Source of the DNA: Endozoicomonas acroporae
GTDB lineage: Bacteria > Pseudomonadota > Gammaproteobacteria > Pseudomonadales > Endozoicomonadaceae
Direction of reading: 5' to 3'
NCBI RefSeq assembly: GCF_002864045.1
Contig: NZ_PJPV01000068.1
Coordinates: 1 to 50,668, forward strand
DNA: 50,668 bases
Position numbers and translations under genes: made by a program. Below, piece by piece: positions 17,875 to 27,263 of this stretch. The notes beneath the pieces are model-generated. The model had not been told where the DNA came from. It was given only the letters and a program-made list of their open reading frames with translations, and made no database searches. How positions within the stretch are numbered: position 1 is the first letter of the stretch; each line of letters opens with the position of its first letter.

Positions 17875-19106
17875 GATGCGCCCTCCCCTGACACAGGTTT
17901 GGTGAGTTTGTAGAGGCAAACATCAATACTCCTGAATTGGAAACCGGTCGTGCAGTAATCCAGGTAAAACTGCCACAGGCGTTTAAAGCGCTGATCAAAT
18001 CCGAGCTGTTCAATGGCAGGCCAGGCCGAAAGAAAAAGCCGTTTCCATTCATCCAGCGTTCTTGCATAGTCGAGACCGAAAGAGAGGGTATTGGTTATGG
18101 CCAAACCGGCCTTTTTGGCCTGATCTTTCATTACCCTGTCACTGGGCAACATGCCGCCCGGGAAGATGTAGCGCTGAATAAAGTCAACACCGCGGCGATA
18201 CTCCTCGAAACGGGCGTCGTCAATCAGAATGGCCTGGATAACGGCGGAACCTCCGGGTTTCAGGCTGCGGTACAGTTTTTCAAAATAGACCGGCCAGTGC
18301 TCTTCACCCACGGCCTCAATCATTTCGATGGAAACGATACGGTCATACTGCTCATGGAGATCCCGGTAATCCGTGAGACTGAACTGATGGGACTGGTTGT
18401 CCGACATCTGTTGTGCATAGGCCAGCTGTTCCTGCGACAGTGTTATCCCTTTGTATGCGCCCTGGTGCCGTTGATTCAGTGCCCGGGCAAAGCCGCCCCA
18501 GCCACAGCCTATCTCAAGCACGGAATGCCCCGGACGAAGCTCAAGCCAGTCGACAATGGTGTTGTACTTATTGCCCTGTGCGGTTTCCAGGTCCTCATGC
18601 TCATCAAAATAGAGGGCACTTGAATAGGTCATGGTCGGGTCAAGCCATAGCTGGTAAAAGTCGTTGCCCAGGTCATAATGCGCGGCAATATTGCGACGGC
18701 TGCCGGAGCGACTGTTGCGGCGTATTTTGTGCAACACCCGGTTAAACAGATTGCTGAACCAGTTGGCTGTCATCACCTCCAGCAGATTGTCTTCATTGGC
18801 CATGGCCCAGTCGGTCAGCGCTTTCAGGTCCGGAGTGCTCCAGTCGCCATTAATAAACGACTCTGACCAGCCCAGTAACCCCTGGCTGCCTTGCTGGATT
18901 AACCCCACCGGATTATGGATATGCAGACAGGGGATGGGAGTGCCTGACCGGAACTGCCCCACCATCACATTTTCGTTGCCATCAATGCGCAGCTCAATTC
19001 TGCTCACCCCCGCCTTGACCAATCTTTTTTCCAGCCAGGAGAGTACATTTCTCAGCGCAGGGAACCAGGGTTTGCTGGTGATCTCCGTGGAGCTGGTTGA
19101 GTTCAT
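17859..19106 (-). CDS. cfa: Cyclopropane-fatty-acyl-phospholipid synthase family methyltransferase
   Basis: 415 residues. An N-terminal lipid-binding domain (about 1-130) precedes the SAM-dependent methyltransferase domain with motif I VLEIGCGWGGFA and the family segments YDLGNDFYQLWLD, TYSSALYF and QRYIFPGG. It would methylate unsaturated acyl chains in membrane phospholipids; homologues in RpoE-ChrR regulons may act on other acyl lipids. ATG overlaps the stop of DUF1365 (ATGA), indicating coupling. Residues for bicarbonate binding were not checked. Confidence 0.92.
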   Translation of the reverse strand: MNSTSSTEITSKPWFPALRNVLSWLEKRLVKAGVSRIELRIDGNENVMVGQFRSGTPIPCLHIHNPVGLIQQGSQGLLGWSESFINGDWSTPDLKALTDWAMANEDNLLEVMTANWFSNLFNRVLHKIRRNSRSGSRRNIAAHYDLGNDFYQLWLDPTMTYSSALYFDEHEDLETAQGNKYNTIVDWLELRPGHSVLEIGCGWGGFARALNQRHQGAYKGITLSQEQLAYAQQMSDNQSHQFSLTDYRDLHEQYDRIVSIEMIEAVGEEHWPVYFEKLYRSLKPGGSAVIQAILIDDARFEEYRRGVDFIQRYIFPGGMLPSDRVMKDQAKKAGLAITNTLSFGLDYARTLDEWKRLFLSAWPAIEQLGFDQRFKRLWQFYLDYCTTGFQFRSIDVCLYKLTKPVSGEGASCESR

Positions 19107-20038
19107 GGTTTCTTCCCCCTGTTCGCTGTATTGTTTTGTGAAAAATATTTTGCTTTCTCACCGTTCATCGCGGCGTAGGGCGCAAAATTTTTTTCTTTTG
19201 CTTTTGGCGTTTCTGCACGGGTATGGCTGAAAAAAAAATGTCTCGGCGAGTGTGAGTAAATCGATATGCCCTTTAGCCAGAGCCGCAAGGCTTCCCAATG
19301 GATGGCCACCATGACTTTCACGGTTTGCAGTGGCAGCAGCATGGTCTGTTTTACGATAAAACGATCGGTGATGGTTTTGCGCAGCCCTTTGAACACGGCA
19401 GTGAACAGCTTGCCGCTGGCATCGTTCAGGTTAATGGCGAGAGTAACCTTCTCTTTGGGGGGCTGGATCCGGAAATGGTAATAGCAGTCCATGGGAAAGA
19501 AAGGGGAAACATGCAGAGCTTTATCGGCCTGTTGTTGAATGGTTGGTTGAACAATCTGCCTGCTATGCTCTATCAGTCGTTGATCGTCCGATGGCTTTTC
19601 AGGCTGCTCTCCAGACTCGACGGCCGCCACATAGGAGTGCCTTTCGCCAAAGGTATTGCTGACTTCATAGACGATGGCGGTCAGCTGTTGATCCCGATAG
19701 CAAAAGTACACCGCCAGTGGGTTGAAGGTATAGCCAAACATCCGTGGATAACAAAGTAAGCTGACGTTATCCGGTGTCTCAATATTATAGTCGTGAAGCA
19801 ACCGATTGATCTGTTCCCGCAACGGTGTCTCTGAACCATCACCATGATCACGGGGGTAAAAAGACACAACATTAAACCGGTTAAGGGAAAACAGGGAGAG
19901 CTGCTGATCCAGCGCCTCAATGGTATCCAGATCCAGCAACCAGGAAGCCACCTGATAAGAAAACCGATGTTTCTTCGGTTTGAACCGGTGGTGCATCAGC
20001 TCGCCAACATAAATAGAAGAACCTGAGGAAGACTCCAT
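19103..20038 (-). CDS. DUF1365-family protein
   Basis: The ATG at 20038 gives 311 residues, two bases after the stop of the FAD gene; a TTG two codons earlier would overlap it. Conserved family features: YVGELMHHRFKPKKHRFSY at the N-terminus, FGYTFNPLAVYFCY, and HVSPFFPMDCYYHF. The C-terminal tail is basic. Function is not firmly known. The family nearly always sits between the FAD oxidoreductase and the cyclopropane synthase, as here, so a role in the same lipid modification is likely. Confidence 0.9.
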   Translation of the reverse strand: MESSSGSSIYVGELMHHRFKPKKHRFSYQVASWLLDLDTIEALDQQLSLFSLNRFNVVSFYPRDHGDGSETPLREQINRLLHDYNIETPDNVSLLCYPRMFGYTFNPLAVYFCYRDQQLTAIVYEVSNTFGERHSYVAAVESGEQPEKPSDDQRLIEHSRQIVQPTIQQQADKALHVSPFFPMDCYYHFRIQPPKEKVTLAINLNDASGKLFTAVFKGLRKTITDRFIVKQTMLLPLQTVKVMVAIHWEALRLWLKGISIYSHSPRHFFFSHTRAETPKAKEKNFAPYAAMNGEKAKYFSQNNTANRGKKP

Positions 20039-20040
20039 TC

Positions 20041-21450
20041 TCAAGATTCCTGCTGCCGAGGCTCAGAGGATTCAAGTTGCGTGCTGGCAACACCCGGGTC
20101 AAAAAAGCTGCGGCCAAACAGATCCGGACGATGGAGCCGGTCATTTTCCCCTTTGACCTGCCAGGGGCGGCGAATGCCTCCAAGGCTCTCTGCGACAGCC
20201 AGGCCAGACTGAAGTCCATCTTCATGGAAACCATAGCCCATCCATGCACCACAATACCAGGTGCGGTTTCTGCCCTGGAGCTTCCAGATTTTCTCCTGGG
20301 CTTCGATCGCGGCGCGATCAAACACAGGGTGGTCGTACAGGTAGCAACCATGAATCAGATCGGTGGCCGGCTCCTGCTGGGGATTCAGCGTGACAAACAG
20401 TGGCGGACCGTCAAGATGCTGCAGATTATTCATCCAGTAGGTAACCGCTGGGCCCTGCTCATTGCCGGGGTCTGATGTATGTGAACCCAGATAGTTCCAG
20501 CTGGCCCAGGCCTTTTTGTTGTCAGGCATCAGTCGTTCATCGCTGTGCAGCAGAGCCTTGTTGCGTTGAAACGTAAAAGCGCCCAGCAAATGCTGTTCAA
20601 ACTCGTCTGGCTCAGAAAGCAGGCTGAGCGTGGTGTCAGCATGGCAGGCCATGACAACATGGTCAAAATGCCAGTCTTTACCCTGGAAATCGGTCAATTG
20701 AACCCGGTCAGGAAACCGTTTTATTTTGCGGATACAGCGATTAGTGAGCGCCGATGTACTCAGCTCATCAATAATCCGCTGAACATACTCCCGACTGCCT
20801 CCTTTCACGGTTTGCCACTGAGGGCGATCCGATAGTTGCAGCAGACCATGATTTGAGCAAAAGCGCAGAAAAGCCAAAGCCGGGTAGTCCAGCATTTTGT
20901 CCGCAGGTGTTGACCAGATAGCAGCGCCCATGGGAATCAGGTGGTCATGAATAAACCGTTGACTGAAGCGCTCACGATGCAGTAGCTGGCCAAGGGTCAG
21001 GGAGGCATCTATACCCTGTTCATGCTCAAGGCTGCCCATCCATTTTTCGCTGTTGCGATAGAAACGCAGAATATCAGCCAGCATTAGCCAGAAGCCCGGA
21101 CGAAGCAGGTTGCTCTTCTGGGCAAATAGTCCGGAAAGATCAGTACCAGCGTACTCAGTAGAGCCGTTGTTCAGAGAAACGGCAAAAGACATATCCGTAG
21201 GGACAAAAGGCACCTTCAGGTGCTTGAAAAAAGCGATCAGGTTTGGATAGGTTTTCTCATTAAAAACAATAAAGCCGGTATCGACGGGAATGGGCTTCTC
21301 ATCGCCCACAGACACAGTATGGCTGTGGCCGCCGAAGCGATCATCCTTTTCAAATAAGGTAACGTTATGTTGTTTGGAAAGTAGCCAGGCGCAGGAGAGT
21401 CCGCTAATACCGGAACCGACGACAGCTATGTTCATTCCTTTTGTGGACAC
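20041..21450 (-). CDS. FAD-dependent amine-oxidase-like oxidoreductase
   Basis: 469 residues from a GTG with a good ribosome-binding site (GGGAG about 9 nt upstream); an ATG five codons later is also possible. The dinucleotide-binding motif VVGSGISGLSCAWLL is followed by FEKDDRFGGHSHTV, both typical of the NAD(P)/FAD-binding amine oxidase family. It heads the lipid-modifying operon. Homologues are found beside CFA-like synthases and are thought to act on fatty-acyl chains. No clear promoter of the RpoE type was found upstream. Confidence 0.9.
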   Translation of the reverse strand: MSTKGMNIAVVGSGISGLSCAWLLSKQHNVTLFEKDDRFGGHSHTVSVGDEKPIPVDTGFIVFNEKTYPNLIAFFKHLKVPFVPTDMSFAVSLNNGSTEYAGTDLSGLFAQKSNLLRPGFWLMLADILRFYRNSEKWMGSLEHEQGIDASLTLGQLLHRERFSQRFIHDHLIPMGAAIWSTPADKMLDYPALAFLRFCSNHGLLQLSDRPQWQTVKGGSREYVQRIIDELSTSALTNRCIRKIKRFPDRVQLTDFQGKDWHFDHVVMACHADTTLSLLSEPDEFEQHLLGAFTFQRNKALLHSDERLMPDNKKAWASWNYLGSHTSDPGNEQGPAVTYWMNNLQHLDGPPLFVTLNPQQEPATDLIHGCYLYDHPVFDRAAIEAQEKIWKLQGRNRTWYCGAWMGYGFHEDGLQSGLAVAESLGGIRRPWQVKGENDRLHRPDLFGRSFFDPGVASTQLESSEPRQQES

Positions 21451-21802
21451 AAATGAGACTCCCTGTTGATTTTATTCGCTATAAAAAGGTTTGAGTGCCA
21501 ATAAGTAATTCTTATCTACAAAAACCTTTCATCAGAGCAGTAAGGTACCATGCAGAAAATTTACGAACAGAGTGTCGTAATGGTTCACCCATTTATATGG
21601 AAAATCAATCAATAATGTTTCAGCCACTGTAAATAAAGGAGCATGGGCGCAATCAGGCAAGTGGAGCATGACAAAAATGCTCATAAACTATAAGGGCTCG
21701 GACTGGAGAGCCCCGGTATAGAATTCTCAAGAAGAATATTTCCCGCAGTTATTACTGCCCGCAGGGAGTTAAGACTAACATCAATTACCCCGATAACCTG
21801 AC

Positions 21803-21838
21803 TAAGTAAATCACCAAATGAAATCATAAATATTTTCT
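21803..21838 (-). repeat. Degenerate MITE end
   Basis: TAAGTAAATCACCAAATGAA and the following ATCATA/ATTTTCT match the GTTAACC-type end of the element with a few substitutions and a 3-nt insertion. The rest of the element is not recognisable. It lies in the 468-bp gap upstream of the J-domain gene, which otherwise shows no gene. Confidence 0.55.
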
Positions 21839-21918
21839 TGATTTCGGGCTGAATAAAGCTTGAGGAATTGCCTGAAAAGCAAACTTCATGTTCTGATCAT
21901 CGGGAAAGGGAGCGATCA

Positions 21919-23094
21919 ATGAATGGTGTTGGGGGCATAAACGGACATAATAAATACCCTGTAGAAGATAATACACAACCTGCTCAGGTGCCTACGGGCA
22001 AAACCAGATCTGGACGAAAAATTCAAAAATTTAAAAGGGCTTACTGTCACATGGCTCGTACATTTGCGAGGGATTTGGGGCATGAAAGCACTGGGTTTAT
22101 GAGGGCGTTGGGGCATGAAAGCACGGGGTTTATGAGGGAGTTGGGGCATGAAACCACGGGGTTTATGAGGGTATTGGGGCATGAAACCACGGAGAAAATG
22201 AGAGCCACAACCAGACCTTTGCATTCGAGGAGAATCACCAAATCTTCGGAACGGCCTCGTCAGGTTCCGGGGTTACGAGGCAATCAACCTCAGCAACAGC
22301 CAGTCAACAACAGTAGCAAGGTTGACCAGCCGGTAGCCAAAGACCCTCTTCGTGGGCAATGGTTTGACTGGAGTGCCAAGCAATTTCAAGGCAAAGGGTA
22401 TGCCCCCCATGTTGCCAAAACAATGGCCGATACGGTGTTATCCCGGTGTGGCTCTGATTATCGAGCAGTGGAAGTCATGGTAAACAGCACACCATTGAGC
22501 CCACAGGCCGCCTTCAGGCAAGAACAGCAGAAAAATTATCAGTGGGCAATGGGGCAATTTACCGCCAAAGGCTATGACCCTGATCATGCCCGCCAGGCCA
22601 TTACCGATGCTCTGAGCATGGCAGGCACTAATCTGACGGATTTTCAGCGGTGGGTTGTTGCTGCTCCTGATGTCCGTGGTAGCGCAGTGGCAAGCCCCGA
22701 ATACATCAAAAACGAACTGCGTCCCTGGATGATTCAGGAGATTGAGAAAAAAGGCTTTGCCCCGGCAGAGGCGCAAGCCGTGGCGGATAACTTAATAGAA
22801 CTGTCCACCGGGAATGTGGATGAACTGCGCCAATCTGTCCAGGAAATTCGGCCAAAAGATGCCAGACCGCAGGTACCGGCAAATGAGATGGAACAGCGTA
22901 ATGAAGAGGCACTGGAAACCCTGGGATTGACGAAAGATGCCAGCCTGAATGATGTAAAAAAAGCCTATCGAAAACTGGCATTAAAGCATCACCCGGATAA
23001 AAATTCCGGGAACGTAGAGAGCAATCAGTTCTTTAAAAAAATCTCTGAAGCACACAGGCACCTGACTGAGGATTCAAACTTATTCAAAAACTAA
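21919..23094 (+). CDS. J-domain protein with 11-residue tandem repeats and three UBA-like repeats
   Basis: The ATG at 21919 has a GGGAG ribosome-binding site; 391 residues. In order: basic N-terminus; four 11-residue repeats with core LGHE(S/T)TGFMR (about 53-94); a Gln-rich linker; three copies of a helical unit of about 40 residues at about 150-188, 205-246 and 268-307, each with K-G-(Y/F)-x-P-x-x-A and a later G(S/T/N)(D/N); and a C-terminal J-domain (about 326-388) with the HPD tripeptide in KHHPDKN. The helical unit recalls UBA domains in length and in its GF...A...GN pattern. J-domains stimulate Hsp70 ATPase. The gene is a stand-alone plus-strand unit and a good candidate for a secreted host-directed protein. 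Confidence 0.8.
   Translation: MNGVGGINGHNKYPVEDNTQPAQVPTGKTRSGRKIQKFKRAYCHMARTFARDLGHESTGFMRALGHESTGFMRELGHETTGFMRVLGHETTEKMRATTRPLHSRRITKSSERPRQVPGLRGNQPQQQPVNNSSKVDQPVAKDPLRGQWFDWSAKQFQGKGYAPHVAKTMADTVLSRCGSDYRAVEVMVNSTPLSPQAAFRQEQQKNYQWAMGQFTAKGYDPDHARQAITDALSMAGTNLTDFQRWVVAAPDVRGSAVASPEYIKNELRPWMIQEIEKKGFAPAEAQAVADNLIELSTGNVDELRQSVQEIRPKDARPQVPANEMEQRNEEALETLGLTKDASLNDVKKAYRKLALKHHPDKNSGNVESNQFFKKISEAHRHLTEDSNLFKN
22075..22200 (+). repeat. 33-bp tandem repeat within the J-domain gene (3.8 copies)
   Basis: Units begin at 22075, 22108, 22141 and 22174, each starting TTGGGGCATGAAA. They differ at only a few positions, while neighbouring codons show no such pattern. It encodes an 11-residue repeat in frame, so copy number can change without breaking the gene. 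Confidence 0.93.
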
Positions 23095-23365
23095 GCGTTT
23101 TATTATTCAGCTTTATTCTTAGCCTTTCGTACCAAATTCAAACCTTAATTGTGTAAAGTTAAAAGTGATTGTGATTTTTGGTCTTCAGGTTTCATTTAAA
23201 TGAATCAATGAGTGAGTTTGCAATAAAACATGGCTTGCCTCTTCAATCAAAAGTCCTGCTATGAAAAAAAATTAAAATGAAAAAGCTATCTAAGTAAATA
23301 GTTGAACTTTTCTTTGACCGAAGAATCAAACTTGTCAGAAAAACTTTCAACCAGGAGCATTTTTC

Positions 23366-26300
23366 ATGAATACACCGCAATTTCCTACCCGGAGTCCGGT
23401 ATTTCCGACACAGCCTCCAGAGGTACCAGGTTTCAATAAAGCACCAGGCTTTAACGAGGGTGGGGGTATAAATGCGACAACTGTTGTTTTTAATGGCAAA
23501 AATGTCAATAAATATGTTTTAAGTAATTTCTTCAAGGAAATGACGCAAGGGGGAATGAAGCAGCTCGCAGAGGATACTTGTGCTCAGGCTGCAAGAGTTC
23601 ATGACAAACTCTGGAAAAGGGATAATCTTGTCACAGACCTTAAGGCGTATGGATTGCCCGTAGACTGTGATCGCCGTGCACAATTAAAGGATCGTAAGAC
23701 CAGTGCCATAATGAATGTTTTTCTAAAAGTTAAAGAAGAAAGCGAGAAAGCGATTGATCAGGGGGGGAGTGGCGATAATTTGGAGGTCGCGAAAGGTTTA
23801 TGTGATCTTTTGAATGGCACAGATGTAAGAGTGAATGGGAAACCCCACAAGCCCTATTTTGTTGACATGAATTTCTTTGCTGGTGAAATGAACAAATGTC
23901 AACAGAAACTGGATGCCGCTCGCTCTGCCATTGGTAGCCTTGGGCAAGAGAGTCAGGGGGTAAACGAGCCAGGCTTGCCACCTGCTGAAAACCCGGCATT
24001 TACCATGGAGGGGCAACCATTATTACCTTCGGGGAATGCTCCGACAATGACACCCTCGGCGCCACCGAACTACGATGTAGTTCAAGCTGAAATTAAGTTA
24101 GCGGAATTGAACACTCAAATTGCTCATTTACAGCAGGGAGTAACGCAGGATTTTCAAAGTCCACATTTCCAGCATCAATTAAGTTTGGTTCAAATGGACA
24201 TAATGAGACTTGGTTTTAACTTGCCGGTGAATCTACAGGAACAATATATTCAAGCTAAAGCCGATCTTGATGGCCTCCAGCAACAACAGTTAGCCATGCA
24301 AGAGGGGGCCAGGGTGATTGAGTTCCATGGTCAGATAGATGGGCTGAAACAGACGTTGGCTCAGAGTGAGCCAAAAATAGACAACAAAACTGAAATAAAG
24401 GCTCTGGAACGGAAAGTTAAAGCGTTGGATGATCAGATTGGCAAGCTCAGTTCTCCAGAGTCCGGGCCCCATAAGGAAGAACTCAAGGAGCGATTGAGCG
24501 AGTTAAATATCAGTATCAGTCAGTGGTTTTCAGTGGTTACTGCTTTTGAAATCCTGGAAGGCCTGAAAAGTGACCTTAAGGGTTTTCAGTATCAACAATT
24601 ACCAGCGGAAGTTAGTTCTTTTTCTGCCAAACGTGATGCCCTTGATGCAATTGTCAGAAAGATTCCTTCTGGAGAGCTGCGAAATCAATTGATCAAGGAG
24701 TCCAGTATTCTAAAACAAAGTTTTTCTGAAATTCAGAAAAACGTCCAACAAAATCATTTAATCACTGAGCTTGAGAAAGCTGAAAATATCATAAAAGTGA
24801 TGGAATGTGATTTTAGCGGTGGTACTAAGTTGCATCAGGTTGAACAGGCCAGAGCAGCATTGGTGAATGCCGAGTCACTCTCTCTGGAAGAGGGTGCGGA
24901 TCATTGTTTTGTCAGGCTGAGTAATTTGAAGGAGAGGTTGAGTAAGTTTGAAGGCTCCGCAGCCGCTGCACAAATGCAATCTTCTGCCCGGGGGGATGCT
25001 GAGAAGGTGATTGCGCACATTGATCAATTAATTAGCGAGGCTGAAGTCCGGTTAAGCGGTCAAGAAAAAAATCGTGAAGCCGTTAATGGAATTCCTCTTA
25101 ATCAAACTCACATGGATGAAGTTCAGGCGAATCTGCATCAGATCAGTGAAAAAATAATTCAAGAGTTGACTGGGAGGGATCTTCGTGATGAACGTGAACG
25201 ATTGCAAAGTATGTGTTCGTCTTTGCTCAGCAGACTGGATAAGCTTCAGGGAGGAGGGGCAAGCAGCGGTCAACCCACTGCTGCCAGCGCTCAGACTGTA
25301 AGTGGTAATCAGGATCACACCGAAGTAGATAACATCAGTAAAGTGCTGGATGTTGCAGAAGCACCAATTGAAGCTTTAACCAGCAACCCGAATTCCTCTG
25401 CTAAAGATGATCTTATTACCAAGGCGAGAAGTAATCTGGAAAAAGCAACACAGATGATTGGCAGGCTCACTGATGATGCACTCAGACCTTTACGGACAGA
25501 GTTGTCAACCAGACTTGGCCACTTGAATAAACAGTTAAGTCTCATTGAATCAGGTGGGGGCCAGGGGCAGGTGACTCCAGCTGAGCCTCAACCGGAGGTT
25601 TTGCTGCAAAAAGGGGTCGCTGCGTTTAAAAAAGAGATGGATGAATTTGGCAAGAAGGGAGCCGTTTCAAACGCGGGGTTTGCGGCGGCGACAGCCAATA
25701 TGTCCGCACTGTTAGGCCAATTTGCTTCATCACATTCTGCCATTCCGGCCGTGCCGAGCAGCCAAAACGTCCTCCAGCCACCAGTTGCACATACTCCGGT
25801 CAGGCAAAGTACTCTTCTGCATGCAGGGCCTGTGATGACCAGACCTGTTCGTGCCAATGGCGATAGCCTGGCGTCATTTGCCAATGCGTTGAACTTCACC
25901 AACACGATCATATCTCATAACAGTTACTCTATTGCCAGTGTGGGCATCAAGCCTTCGTCTGAGAAGATCAAATCCCTTGTCACCAGTACAGATATTCCTT
26001 TTGAATCTCTGCCTTTCGATGTCCAGGAAAGAATGATGGAAGCATATAATTGCGGCAATCACCAGCCGACAAAGATCAAGCTTGTGCAGGTGTACGCTTT
26101 TGCTCCTGACCAGAGCGATTTTAACGGCGCCAGCTTTCAGGTGAGACTTGATAGCATCTTGCCTAATGACCATCGTCAAATTTACCTGCGTAGCTCTCTT
26201 GCACGATACTACAGTCCTCTTGGGGCAAATCTTCGGATGCCTGAGGGCTTAAAGCAAGGGAATCCCTTTTATGAGGCACGCTGGTCTTTAAATGAAAATC

Positions 26301-26839
26301 TGGACAGACAAAATACAGTCAGTTTTGCCCATGGTTCAGGAGGGGATAGCCATAGCAACCTGGAAGATATTGGTTTTACCCTGGTCGCACCAGTGCTCAA
26401 AGCTCTGGGTGCGAGCACTGAAGAAGCGACATCCGCAGAAGCCGGTTTTGGTATCCCCTTTGGGATTGATTTGAGGAAGCAGCCGCAAACCGTGCTGAAT
26501 GAGTTGCAGCAGTACACAACACAGCGTCATTTTGGTTTTCAGGTGCCAGATGTTACCGATGGTGTGGTGCCTGATGGTGGTGCCCTGGATTCTGACGTCG
26601 TATCAGATTCAGAGTCTTTGGGCTCCAGTGGAATAAATCCGCTGGCCCTTCATACAAAGAGCACTCATGGCATTTCTTCACGGGTATTGACCAGCGAGAT
26701 ATTTGCAAGAGAGGTGGGTATCTTATGGGTGAAAACGGTCACAGACTTACCAGAGGTAAATAGCCAGAGTAGTTTGATTGACTGGGTGGTGAGTAATAAA
26801 CCTGAGTCTGAAAACCTGCGTCTCCCGCAGTTGCTATAG
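23366..26839 (+). CDS. Large coiled-coil protein of unknown function
   Basis: 1157 residues, with a clear ribosome-binding site (AGGAG) before the ATG. The N-terminus is Pro-rich with short repeats (FPTRSPVFPTQPP, PGFNKAPGFNEGG). Residues about 60-200 form a compact helical region. About 230-760 are rich in Leu/Gln/Glu heptads broken by Pro/Ser-rich linkers, so mostly coiled coil. The last 330 residues are mixed alpha/beta and look globular. No signal peptide, transmembrane helix or known catalytic motif is visible. The N-terminal disordered segment, coiled coil and C-terminal domain resemble the build of type III or IV effectors, but this is inference. Confidence 0.75.
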   Translation: MNTPQFPTRSPVFPTQPPEVPGFNKAPGFNEGGGINATTVVFNGKNVNKYVLSNFFKEMTQGGMKQLAEDTCAQAARVHDKLWKRDNLVTDLKAYGLPVDCDRRAQLKDRKTSAIMNVFLKVKEESEKAIDQGGSGDNLEVAKGLCDLLNGTDVRVNGKPHKPYFVDMNFFAGEMNKCQQKLDAARSAIGSLGQESQGVNEPGLPPAENPAFTMEGQPLLPSGNAPTMTPSAPPNYDVVQAEIKLAELNTQIAHLQQGVTQDFQSPHFQHQLSLVQMDIMRLGFNLPVNLQEQYIQAKADLDGLQQQQLAMQEGARVIEFHGQIDGLKQTLAQSEPKIDNKTEIKALERKVKALDDQIGKLSSPESGPHKEELKERLSELNISISQWFSVVTAFEILEGLKSDLKGFQYQQLPAEVSSFSAKRDALDAIVRKIPSGELRNQLIKESSILKQSFSEIQKNVQQNHLITELEKAENIIKVMECDFSGGTKLHQVEQARAALVNAESLSLEEGADHCFVRLSNLKERLSKFEGSAAAAQMQSSARGDAEKVIAHIDQLISEAEVRLSGQEKNREAVNGIPLNQTHMDEVQANLHQISEKIIQELTGRDLRDERERLQSMCSSLLSRLDKLQGGGASSGQPTAASAQTVSGNQDHTEVDNISKVLDVAEAPIEALTSNPNSSAKDDLITKARSNLEKATQMIGRLTDDALRPLRTELSTRLGHLNKQLSLIESGGGQGQVTPAEPQPEVLLQKGVAAFKKEMDEFGKKGAVSNAGFAAATANMSALLGQFASSHSAIPAVPSSQNVLQPPVAHTPVRQSTLLHAGPVMTRPVRANGDSLASFANALNFTNTIISHNSYSIASVGIKPSSEKIKSLVTSTDIPFESLPFDVQERMMEAYNCGNHQPTKIKLVQVYAFAPDQSDFNGASFQVRLDSILPNDHRQIYLRSSLARYYSPLGANLRMPEGLKQGNPFYEARWSLNENLDRQNTVSFAHGSGGDSHSNLEDIGFTLVAPVLKALGASTEEATSAEAGFGIPFGIDLRKQPQTVLNELQQYTTQRHFGFQVPDVTDGVVPDGGALDSDVVSDSESLGSSGINPLALHTKSTHGISSRVLTSEIFAREVGILWVKTVTDLPEVNSQSSLIDWVVSNKPESENLRLPQLL

Positions 26840-27263
26840 TACGTCTGATGCATGGGTGCAGGAGCAGTTGTCGTGTAGGGCATCCTATTCTCGGTCAGCC
26901 TCCTGGATTTGAGTGAACTTGGCTGTTCAATCAACCTCTCTCTACCTCTCAGATAAGGTAGAGAGAAATTCCCCCATTCGATCCACGGACCCCGGTGAGT
27001 TGAATGTATCTCTTCGCTTTTTGTTCAATATTTTTCCCGCAACTAAGCTGTTACCAAACTTGGGTATCTCCCAAACGAGTGGAGATATAAACGTCAAGCA
27101 TTAATGAAGCAGATACCCAGAGAACCGCTATTTTCTGTTGAGGAAATGCTACGCAGGACGTTTAATAGAGGTATTATGCAGGACAGTGGCTGTATTCATC
27201 GTAAAAGATCCTTGTTAGCACTTTTTACGTATAACCACTTATGTATAAGAAATTTAAAGAATT
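26840..27263. other. Intergenic region upstream of rpoE
   Basis: 424 bp without a convincing gene. It holds a copy of the dispersed 22-bp repeat (26885-26906), a perfect 10-bp hairpin (CTCTCTACCT/AGGTAGAGAG, 26938-26965) that may end the upstream gene's transcript, and a 7-bp inverted repeat (TATCTCC/GGAGATA, 27065-27087). The segment AGATCC-18 bp-TATAAC (27206-27235) only loosely resembles ECF sigma promoters. Confidence 0.5.
26885..26906 (+). repeat. Dispersed 22-bp repeat, copy A
   Basis: CTATTCTCGGTCAGCCTCCT plus GG, identical to 41042-41063. A shorter diverged relative is near 45149. All three are intergenic. Confidence 0.7.

Noticed and set aside
22075..22200. CRISPR-like array
   Set aside because: The 33-bp units are directly adjacent without spacers and are in frame within a gene.
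27206..27235. RpoE-type promoter upstream of rpoE
   Set aside because: AGATCC-18-TATAAC matches loosely and no similar pair was found upstream of the lipid operon at 21450.
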